From NCBI GenBank assembly GCA_023101885.1, contig JALPQD010000125.1, forward strand, positions 372,001 to 436,000: a stretch of DNA of 64,000 nucleotides. The letters are read 5' to 3'. Position 1 is the first letter of the stretch, and every line of letters begins with the position of its first letter. This stretch comes from Typhlomys cinereus. Taxonomy: Eukaryota > Chordata > Mammalia > Rodentia > Platacanthomyidae. The notes under the pieces were generated by a model. It was not told the DNA's origin. It did not search any database and was given only the letters and a program-made list of their open reading frames with translations. Position numbers and translations under genes: made by a program. Of this stretch, positions 23,350 through 35,492 are shown one piece after another.

Positions 23350-26300
23350 TTTGAAAGTCACAATATAGAATAATACTTCATCCATTTGAGTTGCATCCTG
23401 TTTAATCCCAGTTTTTATTCAAGAGCTACTGGTAACTTTTGGCAGAACTGTCACCATTGGTAAATTTGCATTCAAATCAAAGCCAATAAGAAACGTTTTT
23501 TTAGCTTACACATATGCAGATTCTAAAGCCAGTTAAATTAATTTTCAAAACTTTGCATATCACTTTAATAATAGCCTCTTACTGATACTAATCTTGCAAG
23601 GCTATATTAAATAATCATTTTCAGTAATAACCAGTGGTGGTGAATACTAAGATCATATGGATATTTAATGATTACCCACACCAATCTCCTTTGTTTTATA
23701 GAAAAATTGAGACCAGGGACACCATTTTTCCTTGATTAGTAAACACAATTGGTGATAGATTCCTGGTTTCCTCCCTCACAGCAATATTCCTTGGTCAAGT
23801 TCTCAGTAAGCCCATCCTTCTGGTAACCGCTTAGAGGCTAACAATACAGTCCTGTGTCTCCATTTCTCTTTTGTTTGTGTCTCTGGAAAGGAAATACAGC
23901 AGAGGATCTGCCAGATGGGATGGCGTTCCCATTCTCAGCAGTGAGGTTGGCCTTTCTCAAGTCACAAGAGCATCAGCCTCTTGCCCCGACTATGCCTCCC
24001 TGATCCATCTGTAGCTCTGGCCCCTGGAAGTAGGGGACCATGGCTATTGTTATAGGCAATGACTGAGCTGTGCTGGTAAGACAACCAGTTCAAGGAAGAG
24101 ACTGAGAAGTTTTAGCCTGAACTCAACATGGCTTCACGGATCTAGCCCTTCCTGGGTTCTAGGAAATACCTTAGCAATTTTCTGTTCATAATTTTGTATA
24201 TGTCTTCTAGACAAGTCTTCCCATGTGTAGGCTCTGCAAGACCCCTGAGAGCAGAACTCAACAGTCAATAGACCTTTAGAAAAGCTTCCAAAGTACCTAA
24301 CAGCATGCCTGACTAGCTGTTGCAAGTCTGCCTTTCCAAATTTTATCAATAATGTAGTGAGGCACCTGCCCCTCATGAGTTCTTTTCCTCCATGCCCCTC
24401 ATAGATTCTACGTCTGGAATCCATGAGTTCCGTTCTTTCTCTCCTCTAATAAACTCTACCATAATCCTCAGAAAAATAATGACATTATAAGTTGAAGTTT
24501 TTACAAGCTAGGTAATAACAATATTCCTATCAATATGGAGGTTCTCTTTCCTCTTGGTTTATCATCAAATATAGTTTAACAGGTTCTTTTGAAATTATAT
24601 TTCTGAATAACAAGGCTAACTTAAGAAGCAATTATAAATGAAATGTTAAATAGAGCTATTTTGCATACTTATTGCATATTTTCATGTCTTAGAAACATGA
24701 TAGAGGTAAAAACTATGAGATCTTAATTTCTATTTAGATGAACATTTATCATTATTTGTGAGAGATGCCCACCATGGTTTTACTTTAAAACCACAAATAA
24801 AGTTTTAACAATAGACATTTTTCTTGTTGAGAGGTCTGTGGTCAGACTAAACATCTCACTGAACCTGATTAGATCCTGAGGTTTTCAAATTCAATATTCA
24901 GCAAATATAGAGCATTCTTTGGCCATTAAAAAAATAATTAAGAGCTTCAGAGCTAATGCAAGTTGCCTGAACTGGCTTCTTTCTTTCAGATGACATGATA
25001 ATCAGACACAGCCTCTTATGTTTTTGAGCCTTGTCATATCTAAGTCAGAGACTGAATAAATTGCACATAATCAATCTCTTGAAAATTGAGGTGACATTGC
25101 TTTAGGTTTTTACATCAGCAAGGTCTTTATTTGCTAGTTCCAAATTTATGGAAATTGCATATTATTAAATGCTTTCTTTTTCTCTTCAGAAGAGTAGACA
25201 CACAGTCATTATGTGAAGACAAAGGAACATTGAATAGTTAATTATATAACAGCCCCAACTGTCCACTGTGTATTCATTCTTGTAACAGATAACTAGAGGG
25301 TGAATTAGCATATTTAGTTTGAAATCTTTGCAACACAGAAAATGAGATTGTTTTAGCAGTTTAATAGCTTTCAGTGTAGAGGTGCCCTGGTAGAGCTCTC
25401 ACACAAAATAACATAATGCTCCTAATAAGGGAAGGAGATGTTCTGTAGATGATCCGTGTGAACACATGAATATGGTAATGTCTAAAATACATGTATCTCT
25501 AATCACTGTAATCCTACAAACTACACTAGCTTTCTTAAAAGCAAACCTTCTTTTCACGATGGGCCCAAAATGAAATATGCAGAAGTCGTAGAATTGTTGC
25601 TGGAAAAGACCAAGGGTCACCTAGTTCGTCCCCATCTCCAGCCAGGACTCTTTCTAATACTGAATATAGCTATATAGTGATGTGCATTAAGAAAGCTTTT
25701 AAAGATCCCTGGGGTTGGTCAAAAAATAGCTAATATTGGCCTGATTCATAGAACAGCATTATACGAATGTCAAAATAGCCACCTTCATCAAGAAAAACAT
25801 CCATCAGGGCCCGTAAGTGCTAGGACTAGCTTCACAAGGAAAAGCTTTATTTTTCTCAGTGAAAGAGTGGCAGATTAAGGAAATGAATGTGTTCCTATTT
25901 TTCTGTTGTTGTTGTTTAGGTATACATTCCAATGCTTATCAAAAAAGAAACATTGTCATGTCAAAGACCACAGCAGGGAAGGCGACTAGAAAGGAACAGA
26001 TCAGTAAAACTTCTAACAAGTTTTTTCAAATAGATGCAGAGCTCAGGGGGGGAGGCTGCTGTTTTAAGCAAGAGCTGATTAGGATCAAGCTGTTAAGAAG
26101 CAGATGATGAAACAGAAGACCTACTTTTTAAGTGATCTGTTCCTTCTAATAGCTGAGATTGTTAGAGCTGGTATTATTTCAGCTACATTAAACTACTGGC
26201 TTGAAGAACAAGAATTCAAACTTTCTTTTCTCTCTTCTGGCAGTACCAGAGATTACACCTAGGGCTTCAAGAATGCTAAGCAAGTACTCCATCGCTGAGC

Positions 26301-27116
26301 TACAGCCCCAGCCCTTCAAGTGTGGTTTCAAACTTCTTAGGATGACTGTCACACTGCCACAGGTACAGCAATCCTTGGCTATTGTTTAGATTTGTAAATT
26401 GAAGTCTAAGCACTGACACTGAAGTCCAGAAACCCAGCCAAAAGAAGGTTCTTATCTGCCTTATCTGGGTCTCTAAACCTTTCTGTTGTGGAGGGATAGA
26501 GTAAGAGGAATGACTTAATCTGATACAGTTAAGTATCTGTTTGCTTTAGTGTGTTTATAGTGCATTTTTCCCCTATTTCTTTGAGATTACACCAAAAAGT
26601 TTATAGGTACTTTCAGAGATATGAATTGGAGAGAGGCAGAGTGGAAATAAGATTAAGAATTGCGTTTGTTAATATACCTTTTTGCCAGTCTTTGAATTGT
26701 GCTTGTACCTCTTCCAAGGAATCTGAAGATACTTCCCTTATGAAAACAGAAAGGCACCTCTGAGCCAAATGTTAATCTGGTTGATAAGAAGAGGAAAGTT
26801 TCTGACCAGGGCCTCCCCAGTCTCCTCGCAATTCCTGACTTTGAAAATGAGAATTCGGCACTGAGAACTTTTTGATGGGCAGCTGGAACATGGGCCAAGA
26901 AATACAGTCAGGAGACAAAAAAACAAGCACATCTCCCAGGGTAGCTCCAGATTTACACCATTACACCAACAGCACCTAGCCCTTGACTTAATAGCATAAA
27001 TCCATCATAAAATTAGCCAAGAGAACCGTTTCCTTAGCTTGCTCAGACAAGTATCCCTAACTTGCCGTGTGTGTGCACAGCCTGCAAGAAATGGTATTTG
27101 TAAAAGTTACCAATGT
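23350..27116. other. Repeat-poor intergenic flank downstream of HOXD1
   Basis: No gene is supported. Apart from an ID-like relic at 26238-26313, I recognise no repeat. The AT-rich segment at 24880-25330 is the longest unbroken unique-looking stretch in the 0-27 kb part and could hold conserved regulatory sequence. Confidence 0.4.
26238..26313 (-). mobile_element. ID-like SINE, inverted
   Basis: ATTACACCTAGGGCTTCAAG, ATGCTAAGCAAGTACTCC and ATCGCTGAGCTACAGCCCC form the reverse complement of the tRNA-Ala-like ID head. Confidence 0.75.
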
Positions 27117-27132
27117 AAAAACTTGCTAGAGT

Positions 27133-27411
27133 TGGCTGAGGGGTTAAACCTCTGCCTTGCAGGTGGAAGGTCCTGAGTTCGGATCCTAGGCCCCATGTAT
27201 AGACCCCGGACTTCCACCGGGGCGCCCTGCGTTTCTGGTCCTGGTAGGGAGGCGCCTGTGAATCCTGGGGCAGAGTAAACAAGAAGATGGAGGCGGTCCA
27301 TGATGGTTCCCCAATCTGTGCGTGGTTCTACACATACATACGTACACACACACATATACACATACATACATACACACACACGCATACACCCGCAATTGAA
27401 TAAATAATAAA
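27133..27411 (+). mobile_element. B2-like SINE, fairly young, head-truncated
   Basis: The copy starts inside the head at TGGCTGAGGGGTTAAACC and has the GC-rich body and a CA/TA tail ending in TTGAATAAATAAT. It is flanked by the direct repeat AAAAACTTG(C/T)TAGAGT (27117-27132 and 27412-27427, one mismatch). It lies about 90 bp beyond the probable HOXD1 polyadenylation signal. Confidence 0.85.
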
Positions 27412-27518
27412 AAAAACTTGTTAGAGTCAAGAAATTCCAAATAGAGGAATTTTTAGAATTTAAAGAATCTGGATGAAAAGGGTGTAAGAAAAAGCAGAGA
27501 ATAGTAAGTTCTGCAACT

Positions 27519-27524
27519 TTTATT
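27519..27524 (-). terminator. Candidate HOXD1 poly(A) signal
   Basis: TTTATT on the plus strand gives AATAAA on the minus strand. It lies about 720 nt downstream of the HOXD1 stop, a plausible 3′ UTR length. No transcript data are available here. Confidence 0.45.
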
Positions 27525-28241
27525 ACAAAAAAAGTTTAAAACTTTTACATGCTATGTATGTGACATTGAATGTCATAAGTACACTGCAAGCAAACCTTTC
27601 AAAAATATACATACTTGTATATTTACATTCAAGTTTGAGTAACTGATAAGAAGGTATAGTTCAGTTTATGATCTTGACCCACCCTATGAATTTGTTCAGC
27701 TACTTGATTGTATCTTTACTCAGGCACACGGCGAGGTAGGAACTACTTTTCAAAGAAAAACAAAAACTAGAGTGCAAATGTGAAGATCATCATTGAAGCA
27801 GCTTAGCTACTACATCAAGGAAGCCTCAACTAGCTTTGGTCATTTTAAAAAGCTATAAATGTGTGTAACCCATCTTTGAAATTAAAACCAAAATAACTTT
27901 GGAGAGGTGCTTTCTGACCATATCAGAGAGGGCTGTCAGAACCTAACAACTAAAAGGTCTGCCATTATGCACCAGAGAAAGGCATGTGACTCAGGCTGAG
28001 CTGGGCTGACAGCTTGCACACCTTTCTCCTAATATGACAAAAAAATATGCAAATAAGAGATATCAAAGAACTATCTCTACAGACAGCCTCTGAAATTCAG
28101 ACACCAAGGATTTCCTTCCTCAAGTAAAATCCCTATTAATTTCTGCCTATGACTACCTCCATTCAAACTATGCTCCTAAGTCTATGTAGGGATGGGGGCA
28201 GCCTCTGACTTCCGGAGATCAAAGATCCTCGAGAGTGGGCC

Positions 28242-29481
28242 TCAGGACGGTTCCAGGGCCTGAGAAGGGCTTCTGGGGTTCCTGCCAGACTTGGGGCTTG
28301 TTTCTGAGAGGGGAAGTTGGAGGGTGGCCACAGACTTGGCTGTGGCCAGAAGCCCTTCTCGCTCCCTTTTCTTCTGCTTCATCCGGCGGTTCTGGAACCA
28401 GATTTTCACCTGGGTGTCATTCAGCTGCAAGCAGTTGGCTATCTCAATCCGCCGAGCGCGAGTTAAGTATTTATTGAAATGAAACTCTTTCTCCAGTTCT
28501 GTCAGTTGCTTGGTGCTGAAATTCGTGCGGATGGCGCTGGAGGGGCTAGCGGCCCCATAGTCGGAGAGTCTGCCTGTAACGCAAGAACAGGGCGTCAGCT
28601 GGGCGAGGGAGGCAGAGGGACCAGAGTTGGGACCAAAGCAAGACCCTCGTGAACCTGCAGAAGAAGCGCTCCACCCGCAGCTCTCCTGGGAGGTCCTCGG
28701 AGCCGGCTGCGGGTTCCGAACCTGGGCTGGAGACGGCATGGAACTGGGGGGAAATAATGCCTTCCCCTCCAAGCCCAAAGCGCTGTCCAGAGGCGCAGTC
28801 GCCCGGAGGAGGATCCTCCCACCCCAGGCGCCCCCATCCATCACCCCACTTACTTTTCTTCGGGGCGTTCCTCTTCACTTTCATCCACTCGAACGTGCTG
28901 AAGGCGGCCGGGAGCGCGGCGGCGGGCGAGGCGGGCTTGGGGTAGGCGCCGGGCGCGGGGGACGCAGCGGGGAAAGCCGCGGGGTGGCCGTCCGCGGGCT
29001 CCTGGAGACAGGCGGGGAAGGGACCGGGCTCCCCGAAAGCGGCCAGATCCACCTGGCCGCTGAGGAGGAACGAGGAGGCGCCCGAGAACACGGCCGAGGT
29101 GGCGTAGTGGACGTGCGCCCCGGCGTCGTCGGCCGCTCGCCCGAGAGCGCCCGGGAAGTCGAAGGCGGGCCCGGGCCCCAGGAAGCCGTAGTCCGCGCCC
29201 CCCGCGGCCGCGCCGCCAGGTGCCGAGCCGCGCTCGTAGGCTCCCTCCAGGGTGCACGGCGCGTACCGGGGCGCGGCGGGGGCGGTCGGGGGCGGAGGCG
29301 CGGGCCGGGCGGCGGCCAAGGGCAGGCGGCCCACGAAGGCGCCGTCGCCGCTGGCCAGGGGGAAAGCGGGCTGCAGGGCCACGGGCCGGGCGGCGGCGCG
29401 GCAGAACTTGGGTGCGAAGCCCAGCACGTCGCCGCCCGCCCCGCCGCCGCCGCCCGGCACGTACTCCAGGTAGGAGCTCAT
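28242..29481 (-). CDS. HOXD1: HOXD1 homeobox transcription factor, two coding exons
   Basis: HOXD1 is a nuclear, sequence-specific DNA-binding factor of Hox paralogy group 1. Exon 1 is 28854-29481 and starts MSSYLEYV. Exon 2 is 28242-28573. The 280-bp intron has a GTAAGT donor (at 28853) and an AG acceptor (at 28575-28574). Joining at phase 1 gives 319 residues, close to the 328 of human HOXD1. The group-1 hexapeptide TFEWMKV near residues 198-204 is the expected PBX contact. The homeodomain lies at about 221-280 and has [20 protein letters not shown] and the recognition helix [12 protein letters not shown]. The protein ends ALEPS. Exon 1 is very GC-rich and Ala/Pro/Gly-rich. A TATATTAAG box lies upstream. 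Unspliced reading of exon 1 gives another long frame, which is not the gene. Confidence 0.97.
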
Positions 29482-29600
29482 GGCTCCCGCCGGGCGAGCG
29501 GAGGGCGCAGGCCGGGCCCCGAGCAGCCCTGGGCAGCGCCGCCTCTGCCCTACCCCAGCTGCCCTCTCCGAGCCATGGCGAGCGCCTCGGAGGTAAATAG
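29200..29600 (+). ncRNA. Expected start region of an HAGLR-like antisense lncRNA
   Basis: In human, the antisense lncRNA HAGLR (HOXD-AS1) starts within or near HOXD1 exon 1 and runs towards the 3′ end of HOXD3 on the opposite strand. By synteny that is the plus strand here. Two plus-strand donor-like sites lie in the right place: CCAG|GTAGGA at 29469/29470 and GGAG|GTAAAT at 29592/29593. This is inference from synteny and the exons are not resolved. Confidence 0.3.
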
Positions 29601-29603
29601 TGG

Positions 29604-29612
29604 CTTAATATA
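29604..29612 (-). promoter_or_regulatory. HOXD1 TATA-like box
   Basis: The minus strand reads TATATTAAG, about 125 bp upstream of the HOXD1 ATG. A CCAAT motif (plus strand) lies at 29644-29648. The position would give a short 5′ UTR of roughly 90-100 nt. Confidence 0.55.
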
Positions 29613-29899
29613 CCGGCGGCGGCAGCCACGTGGCACTGGCCGGCCAATGGACGCCTTCCCCGCACTGGCCGGTCCCGACTGGCGCGCGATTCCTCGCGCC
29701 TGCCTGGCCTCCAACTTTAGCCAAAGCCGCGGGGCCTCCGCCGGGCGCCCCCTGAACCCCGGGAAGAGCCGGCACGGGCCACGGACGTCCGGGGCGAGGG
29801 CGGGAGGAAAGCACAGGACACCAGCTCCGGGGACAGGTATTGGGTGAGCTTGGGGGAGGGGAGAGGCTGGGGGAGGGCAAAGGATGAAGCGGCGAGAGG

Positions 29900-31530
29900 T
29901 GGTCCTTCTGGACCGCAGGGGCTCCTCCCTCGGCAGAGGACGGCAGCTTAGCGGTTAAAGGGGAACCTGGCGCTGGACCTGTGGCAGCTGCCCCTGGCCC
30001 TCCTCCTAGAAGCTGAAGCTACTTCTCGCCCCCATTTTCCGAGCCCATTGCGCTTTTCGGGATTGGGGTACCAAAGCCATCCCTGTCCTAACCGGGAGCA
30101 GATGTAGATCTGGTTTCTCCCTCTTTTGCGCGCTATGGACAACTCCAGGGACCACCTAGGGCGGGGCGGAATCATTTTGACAGATTTTTTTTTTTACACC
30201 GCATTCCCTTCAGCTTCTTCTGCCCCTTCCAATTTGTGGCGGCATGATGAGGATGAATGCTGTAGTGCCAGCGTCGATTTGGACAGAAAATAGTCTCTGC
30301 CTTGCGGAGAAGTAGCGGATTTTCCCCTCTGACAAGGTCGTCCTAGTAAAGAAAACTCCCAGTGGTGAAAAGCTATCCCCCCCCCCCAATGCGATATTGG
30401 GGATGCTGGCACCGGCAGCCGCGCCGCGTATGATTTCAATGAGACTCTTGGCTCCAGGGTGCGCAGGCTTCCGAGGGACGGGTCAGATCTCAGAGGTTTG
30501 GACCAGCTTGTACCTTGAAGCAATTAAAGCTTCTGCTCCATCAGATAAGTGCTGTGTCGTCTCTTGCGAGTGAAATCTGAGGGCCCACGATGTTAATGGT
30601 TTCGCGTCTTTCCCTTGACAATATGGTTTTGTTTACTGAGTGTAGAGAGACGGGAAATAAAAGTGCAATTGGCACAGGAAATAAAGACTGGACGGGTTAG
30701 AAAGACAAGCTTCACAAGCAAACTTTTCGACTTCCTTGAACAATTTTCTTAACATTGGCCTCTTTGGGGTTGCAGGAAAATAACAAGTTAAATAAATGCA
30801 TGTTATTTACACACAGCCAGGAATAAATAAGGGTGGTTTCCTAAAACCTTGGGATGAAGACTCCAAAGAGTCTGCTCTTTATTTAAGTGTCCTTGGAAAC
30901 TTGATCTATTACAGTTTCTTAGTTGCTGTAAGGTTTTATTAGTTTTCTACTAATCCACTTGTCATAAAGAATGATTGAGTCCTTGCCTCAAGTTCCACTC
31001 TGAGACAGTCTGAAAGACAGGAACCATCACAGTTCAGGGAGCCAATTCCATACAGGGGTGTGGCTTTGTGAAAGCCTCATAACTGATCAAGCACAAAGCC
31101 CTACCTTGGAGAGGAGAGGTGACATAGGAGCAACACAAAACTCTGTAGATGTGGATTCCTAAGCTGCTTAGGTTTAAGGTGTAGCCCTTAAACCTTGAAC
31201 TATCTATGACTCTATTCCTGATGCAAATTTTTGGAGTTTTAACCTTTGCTCAGAGTAGAAAGTGAAGTAAAATCTAATAGAGTTTTTTTTTTTTCATTGT
31301 TCTGTTTTCACAACTGTTTTGTAAGTGGGGAGTCAGAAGTGGAAGTTGGAATAGGGTTCATTATTTGTTCAGATCAAGTTGTGGTTTTCCTGGATAAACC
31401 CATACAGACAGCTATTTACATTCTATCCTATCCTTCATTCCACTTCCTGTGGTGTCTAAGCCCTGGCATATCCCATGCTTCCAGACTCAGAGTTGCTATC
31501 TCTACTCTGGAGCTGGCTCTTTTGCTTTTG
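29900..31530. other. HOXD1 upstream flank, unassigned
   Basis: No gene or recognisable repeat is seen. GC content falls gradually from the HOXD1 island. The 30540-30860 stretch is repeat-free and could be conserved, but I cannot test that. Confidence 0.4.
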
Positions 31531-31539
31531 TATTTGATG

Positions 31540-31630
31540 TCCTGGGGGATGGGGGTGGGGGAGGTCTGACCCAGGACCTTGCACATGCTAGACCAGCACT
31601 CTGCCTCCAAGCTACATTCTCAGCCCTTGG
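31540..31630 (-). mobile_element. ID-like SINE, inverted
   Basis: ACCCAGGACCTTGCACATGC, TAGACCAGCACTCTGCC and AAGCTACATTCTCAGCCC match an inverted ID element. A second, weaker ID-like piece with a CA run lies at 31800-31895. Confidence 0.7.
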
Positions 31631-31999
31631 GTTGACTCTAGTCTTACTCTGGCTGAAAAGGAAGACTCTAGTCATATCATACACAAATTCAATAAATTTT
31701 GCCAACTATTATTAATTAGGTAAGGACATTTGTTAGGTCGCGCAAAAGATATTCTCAACCCAAAAGAGCAAGATTCATCTTCACATAAACCTACTGCAGA
31801 TGGATCCCCCACACACACACACACACATTTGGGATCAAACCTAAGATCACATTTGTCAGGAAAGTGCTCTACCATTGGATTATGTCTCCAGCTAAACCTA
31901 TACATCTCTAAGGAAACACTGGAATACTGGGGAAAAAAATGTATGTAGAAATAATATAAATAGAGGATAATTCTGAATAACTATAAAGTTTATCTCAGA

Positions 32000-34060
32000 T
32001 GTTCATAGGGTTTGAGAGAAATGTCTTACTAATTGTATTACTTGTTTAAACCCTAAATTCCCAAGGGAATTGCCCTGCTGTGCCTTGGTGCTGTTAGTTC
32101 TCCATGGGAGGTGACAGGAGAGGAGCCTGATTTCCAGGGTGTGTTTGATGTAGGAATGCTTTGAAATCTCCTATCTGTTCACCACTGTAGCCAGCCCCTA
32201 CTCATTCCTGCCCTCCCCCACTACCTTTCTCTCCTGTTCTAATTACAAGGTTCTTTTCTGCAGATAGAAGTAGTAGCCAGCTATGGCCTGGTCTATGTGT
32301 TTAAAGTTGATCCTAAGAAACTGCAAGTAACCTCCTTTCACAAGTTTTAATATGCTGCTCCTTGGAGATACTTGACCATATGGAAACTCTTGGCTCTACA
32401 ACCCCAAAACTGAGAGGGTCTCTTGCCTGTTGAGGCGATATGAGCATCTTCTCTTATACCAGACTAAGAAAAGAAGTTAAGATGCAGATCACTCCAGCAT
32501 CTGAAGTCTTTAGAGGATAGAGATGGGGGGAACCCTAAAGACAGAAATTTTAAACTTCTTAAAAGTCTGATAACATGACCCTCCAGAGGAGGAAAAACAA
32601 TTGAGAGTATCTCACTTTTTTCTGGGACCCTTACCAGATTAGAGACACATGGGCTAGTCTAGTTCTAGCTATATGATAATCATTCAGTAAATGTGTGTTG
32701 GACAGAAATAAAGACTAGACATAGCAGTATTCTTTGCCATGATTAGTATTGGCTTAAGGATATAAATTATTGACTTCCTAAACCACTTTGTGTGGGTTGG
32801 AATCACCATAGAAACTTGCTTTAAAATGCAGTTTCCTTGGCCCACTCCCAGAGATTGTGATCCAACAGGTCTGACTCAGGAGTCCTTTTTTAAACAAGCC
32901 TCTTGGGTAATCTTACAAGCTTCTTTAGAAGCTTCTGCTTTGGAAGATGGAGATAAGGAGCAGTATGGGAGTAAAGAGATGCTTCTGTGTAAGGAACAGT
33001 AAGCAGTGTGGGAGGTTCTAACTTGCTGGTGCATGAGCATATTTGAAAAGTGTCCACAAGTCTGCTGCATGACAGTGTAGAAAGATCAGCGTCAAGGTCA
33101 AACTTAAGTTCAAATGGTCTCAGTTTTAGAAAGTATCCTAAAGAAATGGACAGTAGAAAGTTCCCAAGTTTCACTGGGTAATTGCTGCGTTACAGAAACT
33201 AGACTCATTCTGCTGTTACTTCCTTAGCTTGGCTTTGATAGTTGATATCAGGAGATAGGAAACAAAATTGGCCTACAACTCCTGACTTTTTAGACAAAGT
33301 TAGGAGTGGTTCTGAGTGATGTCATGAGGGAGGAGCTGGAGTGGGATCCTCAACTCTCATTTCCTCCCTTCTCTTTCATATTACCTAGGAAATGCATTTG
33401 AGCCTTAGAATCCAGAAAGGTGAAATGTGCCTTCTGAGCTAAGACTCTTCCTCTGATGAAAGTCTGGCCCTTCACAGCCTAAAATGAGCCATATCTAACT
33501 CTCAATTTTAGGGGACGAGTCATTTGACTCACAACTGAAAAGATGATGCCACCCTGCAAATAATGATGGAGCTTTGACTCCACGGTCTGTTGCCTTTCCG
33601 TGGTCTGCACACAGGAAGAACTAAGGCAGCCAACTCCTTGGAACCAACACCCTGGCAGCCTCAGTCCTGAGCAAGCAGAGCAGCGTTCAAGTTTCTGGTA
33701 AACCACATAGTCAATGGAACTGACTGCACAGCCCACGTCTCCCCCTTTGACATCTGTTAAGACTTCTGTAAGAGCAGATTCGAAATGGACGTGGGTCCTC
33801 AACCTCTACATCACCAGACAAGAGTCAAAAAACCTCTAGTTTCTTCTTGAGCTTCTTAAGCATCAGGGTCCTGGAAGGATAGCACAAGAACAGCCCCTAA
33901 ATTACTTTTATTGGATAGAGCAAGTTCAAAAAGAAACATGTATAAAATGGCCTGCTCTTACCTTTTGTTCATTGTTTCTATTGGTCTGTTCCTGTTTGCC
34001 TTAGTTTATAAAAACCCTGTATGTTAACTTTCTTTCACATTATACAAAATTTCTCAGGAT
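32000..34060. other. HOXD1-HOXD3 intergenic sequence
   Basis: No gene is visible. A MER5-like DNA transposon fossil lies at 32797-32925. The rest is not assignable by eye. Confidence 0.4.
32797..32925 (+). mobile_element. MER5-type hAT-Charlie fossil
   Basis: GGAATCACCATAGAAACTTG, CCCACTCCCAGAGATTGTGA, CAACAGGTCTGACTCAGGAG and TTGGGTAATCTTA follow the MER5A layout. This is an ancient non-autonomous DNA transposon shared across placental mammals. Confidence 0.7.
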
Positions 34061-34065
34061 GAGAC

Positions 34066-34145
34066 CTGGCAATACAACTCATTACTAAAAGATTTGCCTT
34101 GTATCCATAAGGCCCTAGATGTGATACCCTGCACTGAAACAAAAA
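34066..34145 (+). mobile_element. ID-like SINE, degenerate
   Basis: GCAATACAACTCATTACTAA, TTTGCCTTGTATCCATAAGG and CCCTAGATGTGATACC preserve the ID order. A similar weak piece is at 34355-34420. Confidence 0.55.
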
Positions 34146-34439
34146 TTGCCAGCATGTCCTTCTCTTTCCATTTGTTTAACATATAGAAGGTGGGTTTTTA
34201 TATATTCAAGTCCACTTACAATTTCTGTCTTTGGTGCTATGTCTATAAAGGCCTTTCATTTCCAATTATATTTATATATTTTAAAAGGATATGAACACAG
34301 ACAGGCACACCTTAGTTAGATACACATGTACTACCCATTTATGGTGTGTTGCTTTGAAGTTGGGTAACTCAGTAGTAGAATGCATTTCCTACATACACAT
34401 TTTCATTCCCAGTACTTAAAAAAAAAATAACAATTTGTT

Positions 34440-34466
34440 GTCCCACTTTTTTATTATTTTATTTGT

Positions 34467-34501
<35 letters not shown>

Positions 34502-34504
34502 TGT

Positions 34505-34547
<43 letters not shown>

Positions 34548-34703
34548 ACCACCTCGAAGTCAGGAACCACCATGGACCGCCTCCACCTCCTTGTTTACTC
34601 TGTCCTGGAATTCATAGGCTCTGCCCTACCAGAACCAGGAACACAGGCTGCCCCCGCCATCTGCAAGGCAGAGGCTTAACCCCTGAGCCACCTCTCCAGT
34701 CCC
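34440..34703 (-). mobile_element. B2-like SINE, inverted, with TTTA and GT runs
   Basis: The right end reads AACCCCTGAGCCACCTCTCC, the inverted head. The left end has (TTTA)n at about 34456-34500 and (GT)n at 34507-34543, the inverted tail. It is a relatively young copy and lies inside the HOXD1-HOXD3 interval. Confidence 0.9.
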
Positions 34704-35087
34704 TGTTGTCCACTTTTTAAATAGGTAATTAATTGATATTAACATGGCCAAGATTCAGAAGAATATGTAGTGAAAAGTCTTAATCCTACTTTTGTCCCCG
34801 GCTACCTAGTTTGTGTCATATATATCTTTTCAGGGTTACACTTGAACAATTCATATCACCCCCACAGTTTTTTAACTCAAATAATTGCAGGTTAGCAGTC
34901 TCTAGTGTATTGTGTTTTTTCTTCTATTGTTCCTGATCTTCCCCTATGGGTACACATAGAACTTCCTGGCCAACTGTGCAATTTCATATTATCCTACTGT
35001 GTACACCTATCACGGTTAATTTGAGTAACTCCTGTTGATGGGTATTTCATCCATTTCCTAATTTTCCTACTAAATGCAAATATTTAT

Positions 35088-35250
35088 GGGCCAAAAACAT
35101 GCCACACAAGTGTGACAACCTGAGTTTGATCCCTGGAACCCGCAAAAATGTAGAAGGAGAGAACTATCCTATAAAGTTGTGCTCTGACTTCCATACACCC
35201 ACATGTGGCATGTAGGCCTACGCACACTCATAATTGTTATTTAATATATT
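35088..35250 (+). mobile_element. B4/RSINE-like SINE
   Basis: CAACCTGAGTTTGATCCCTG, GAAGGAGAGAACTATCC, AAGTTGTGCTCTGACTTCCA and GTAGGCCTACGCACACTCA match the B4/RSINE1 consensus order. Confidence 0.75.
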
Positions 35251-35391
35251 TAATTAAAGTATATAAATACATATGTTCAAATTTTTACCTATTAGAGCTT
35301 GAAGTGAAATTACTAAGTTGAAGTATATATGCACTGGCAACTTTTACACAGTTTGCTAAATTTCACTTCCTAAAAGTAAACCAAAGTACCC

Positions 35392-35492
35392 AGGTATACC
35401 TGTAGCCCTAGTACTCAGGAGTGTAAGGTAAGAGTATCAAGGATCCTTAGCCAGTGTAGACTATATAGTAAGGTCCTGTATCAAAAAAAATA
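35392..35492 (+). mobile_element. B1-like SINE, degenerate
   Basis: TACCTGTAGCCCTAGTACTC, AGCCAGTGTAGACTATATAG and AAGGTCCTGTATCAAAAAAA mark a decayed B1. Confidence 0.65.

Larger units (their letters stand above)
28550..29900. promoter_or_regulatory. CpG island over HOXD1 exon 1 and promoter
   Basis: The stretch is dense in CpG and GC boxes and covers the intron, exon 1 and about 400 bp upstream. Such islands are typical of Hox promoters and Polycomb nucleation sites. Confidence 0.8.

Noticed and set aside
28546..29481. 311-residue unspliced HOXD1 frame
   Set aside because: It runs through the GTAAGT donor into the intron and then reads exon 2 in the wrong frame. The spliced 319-residue product matches the family end to end.
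28000..29500. Group-1-type 3′ retinoic-acid element near HOXD1
   Set aside because: I found no convincing DR5 or DR2 repeat of AGGTCA/AGTTCA in the HOXD1 flanks by eye.
28627..29847. 406-residue plus-strand open frame over HOXD1
   Set aside because: It is an antisense GC-rich shadow of HOXD1 exon 1 with Arg/Gly/Ala bias and no family resemblance.
34507..34543. CA/GT arrays as a CRISPR-like or tandem gene repeat
   Set aside because: They are ordinary SINE-tail microsatellites in a mammalian genome.
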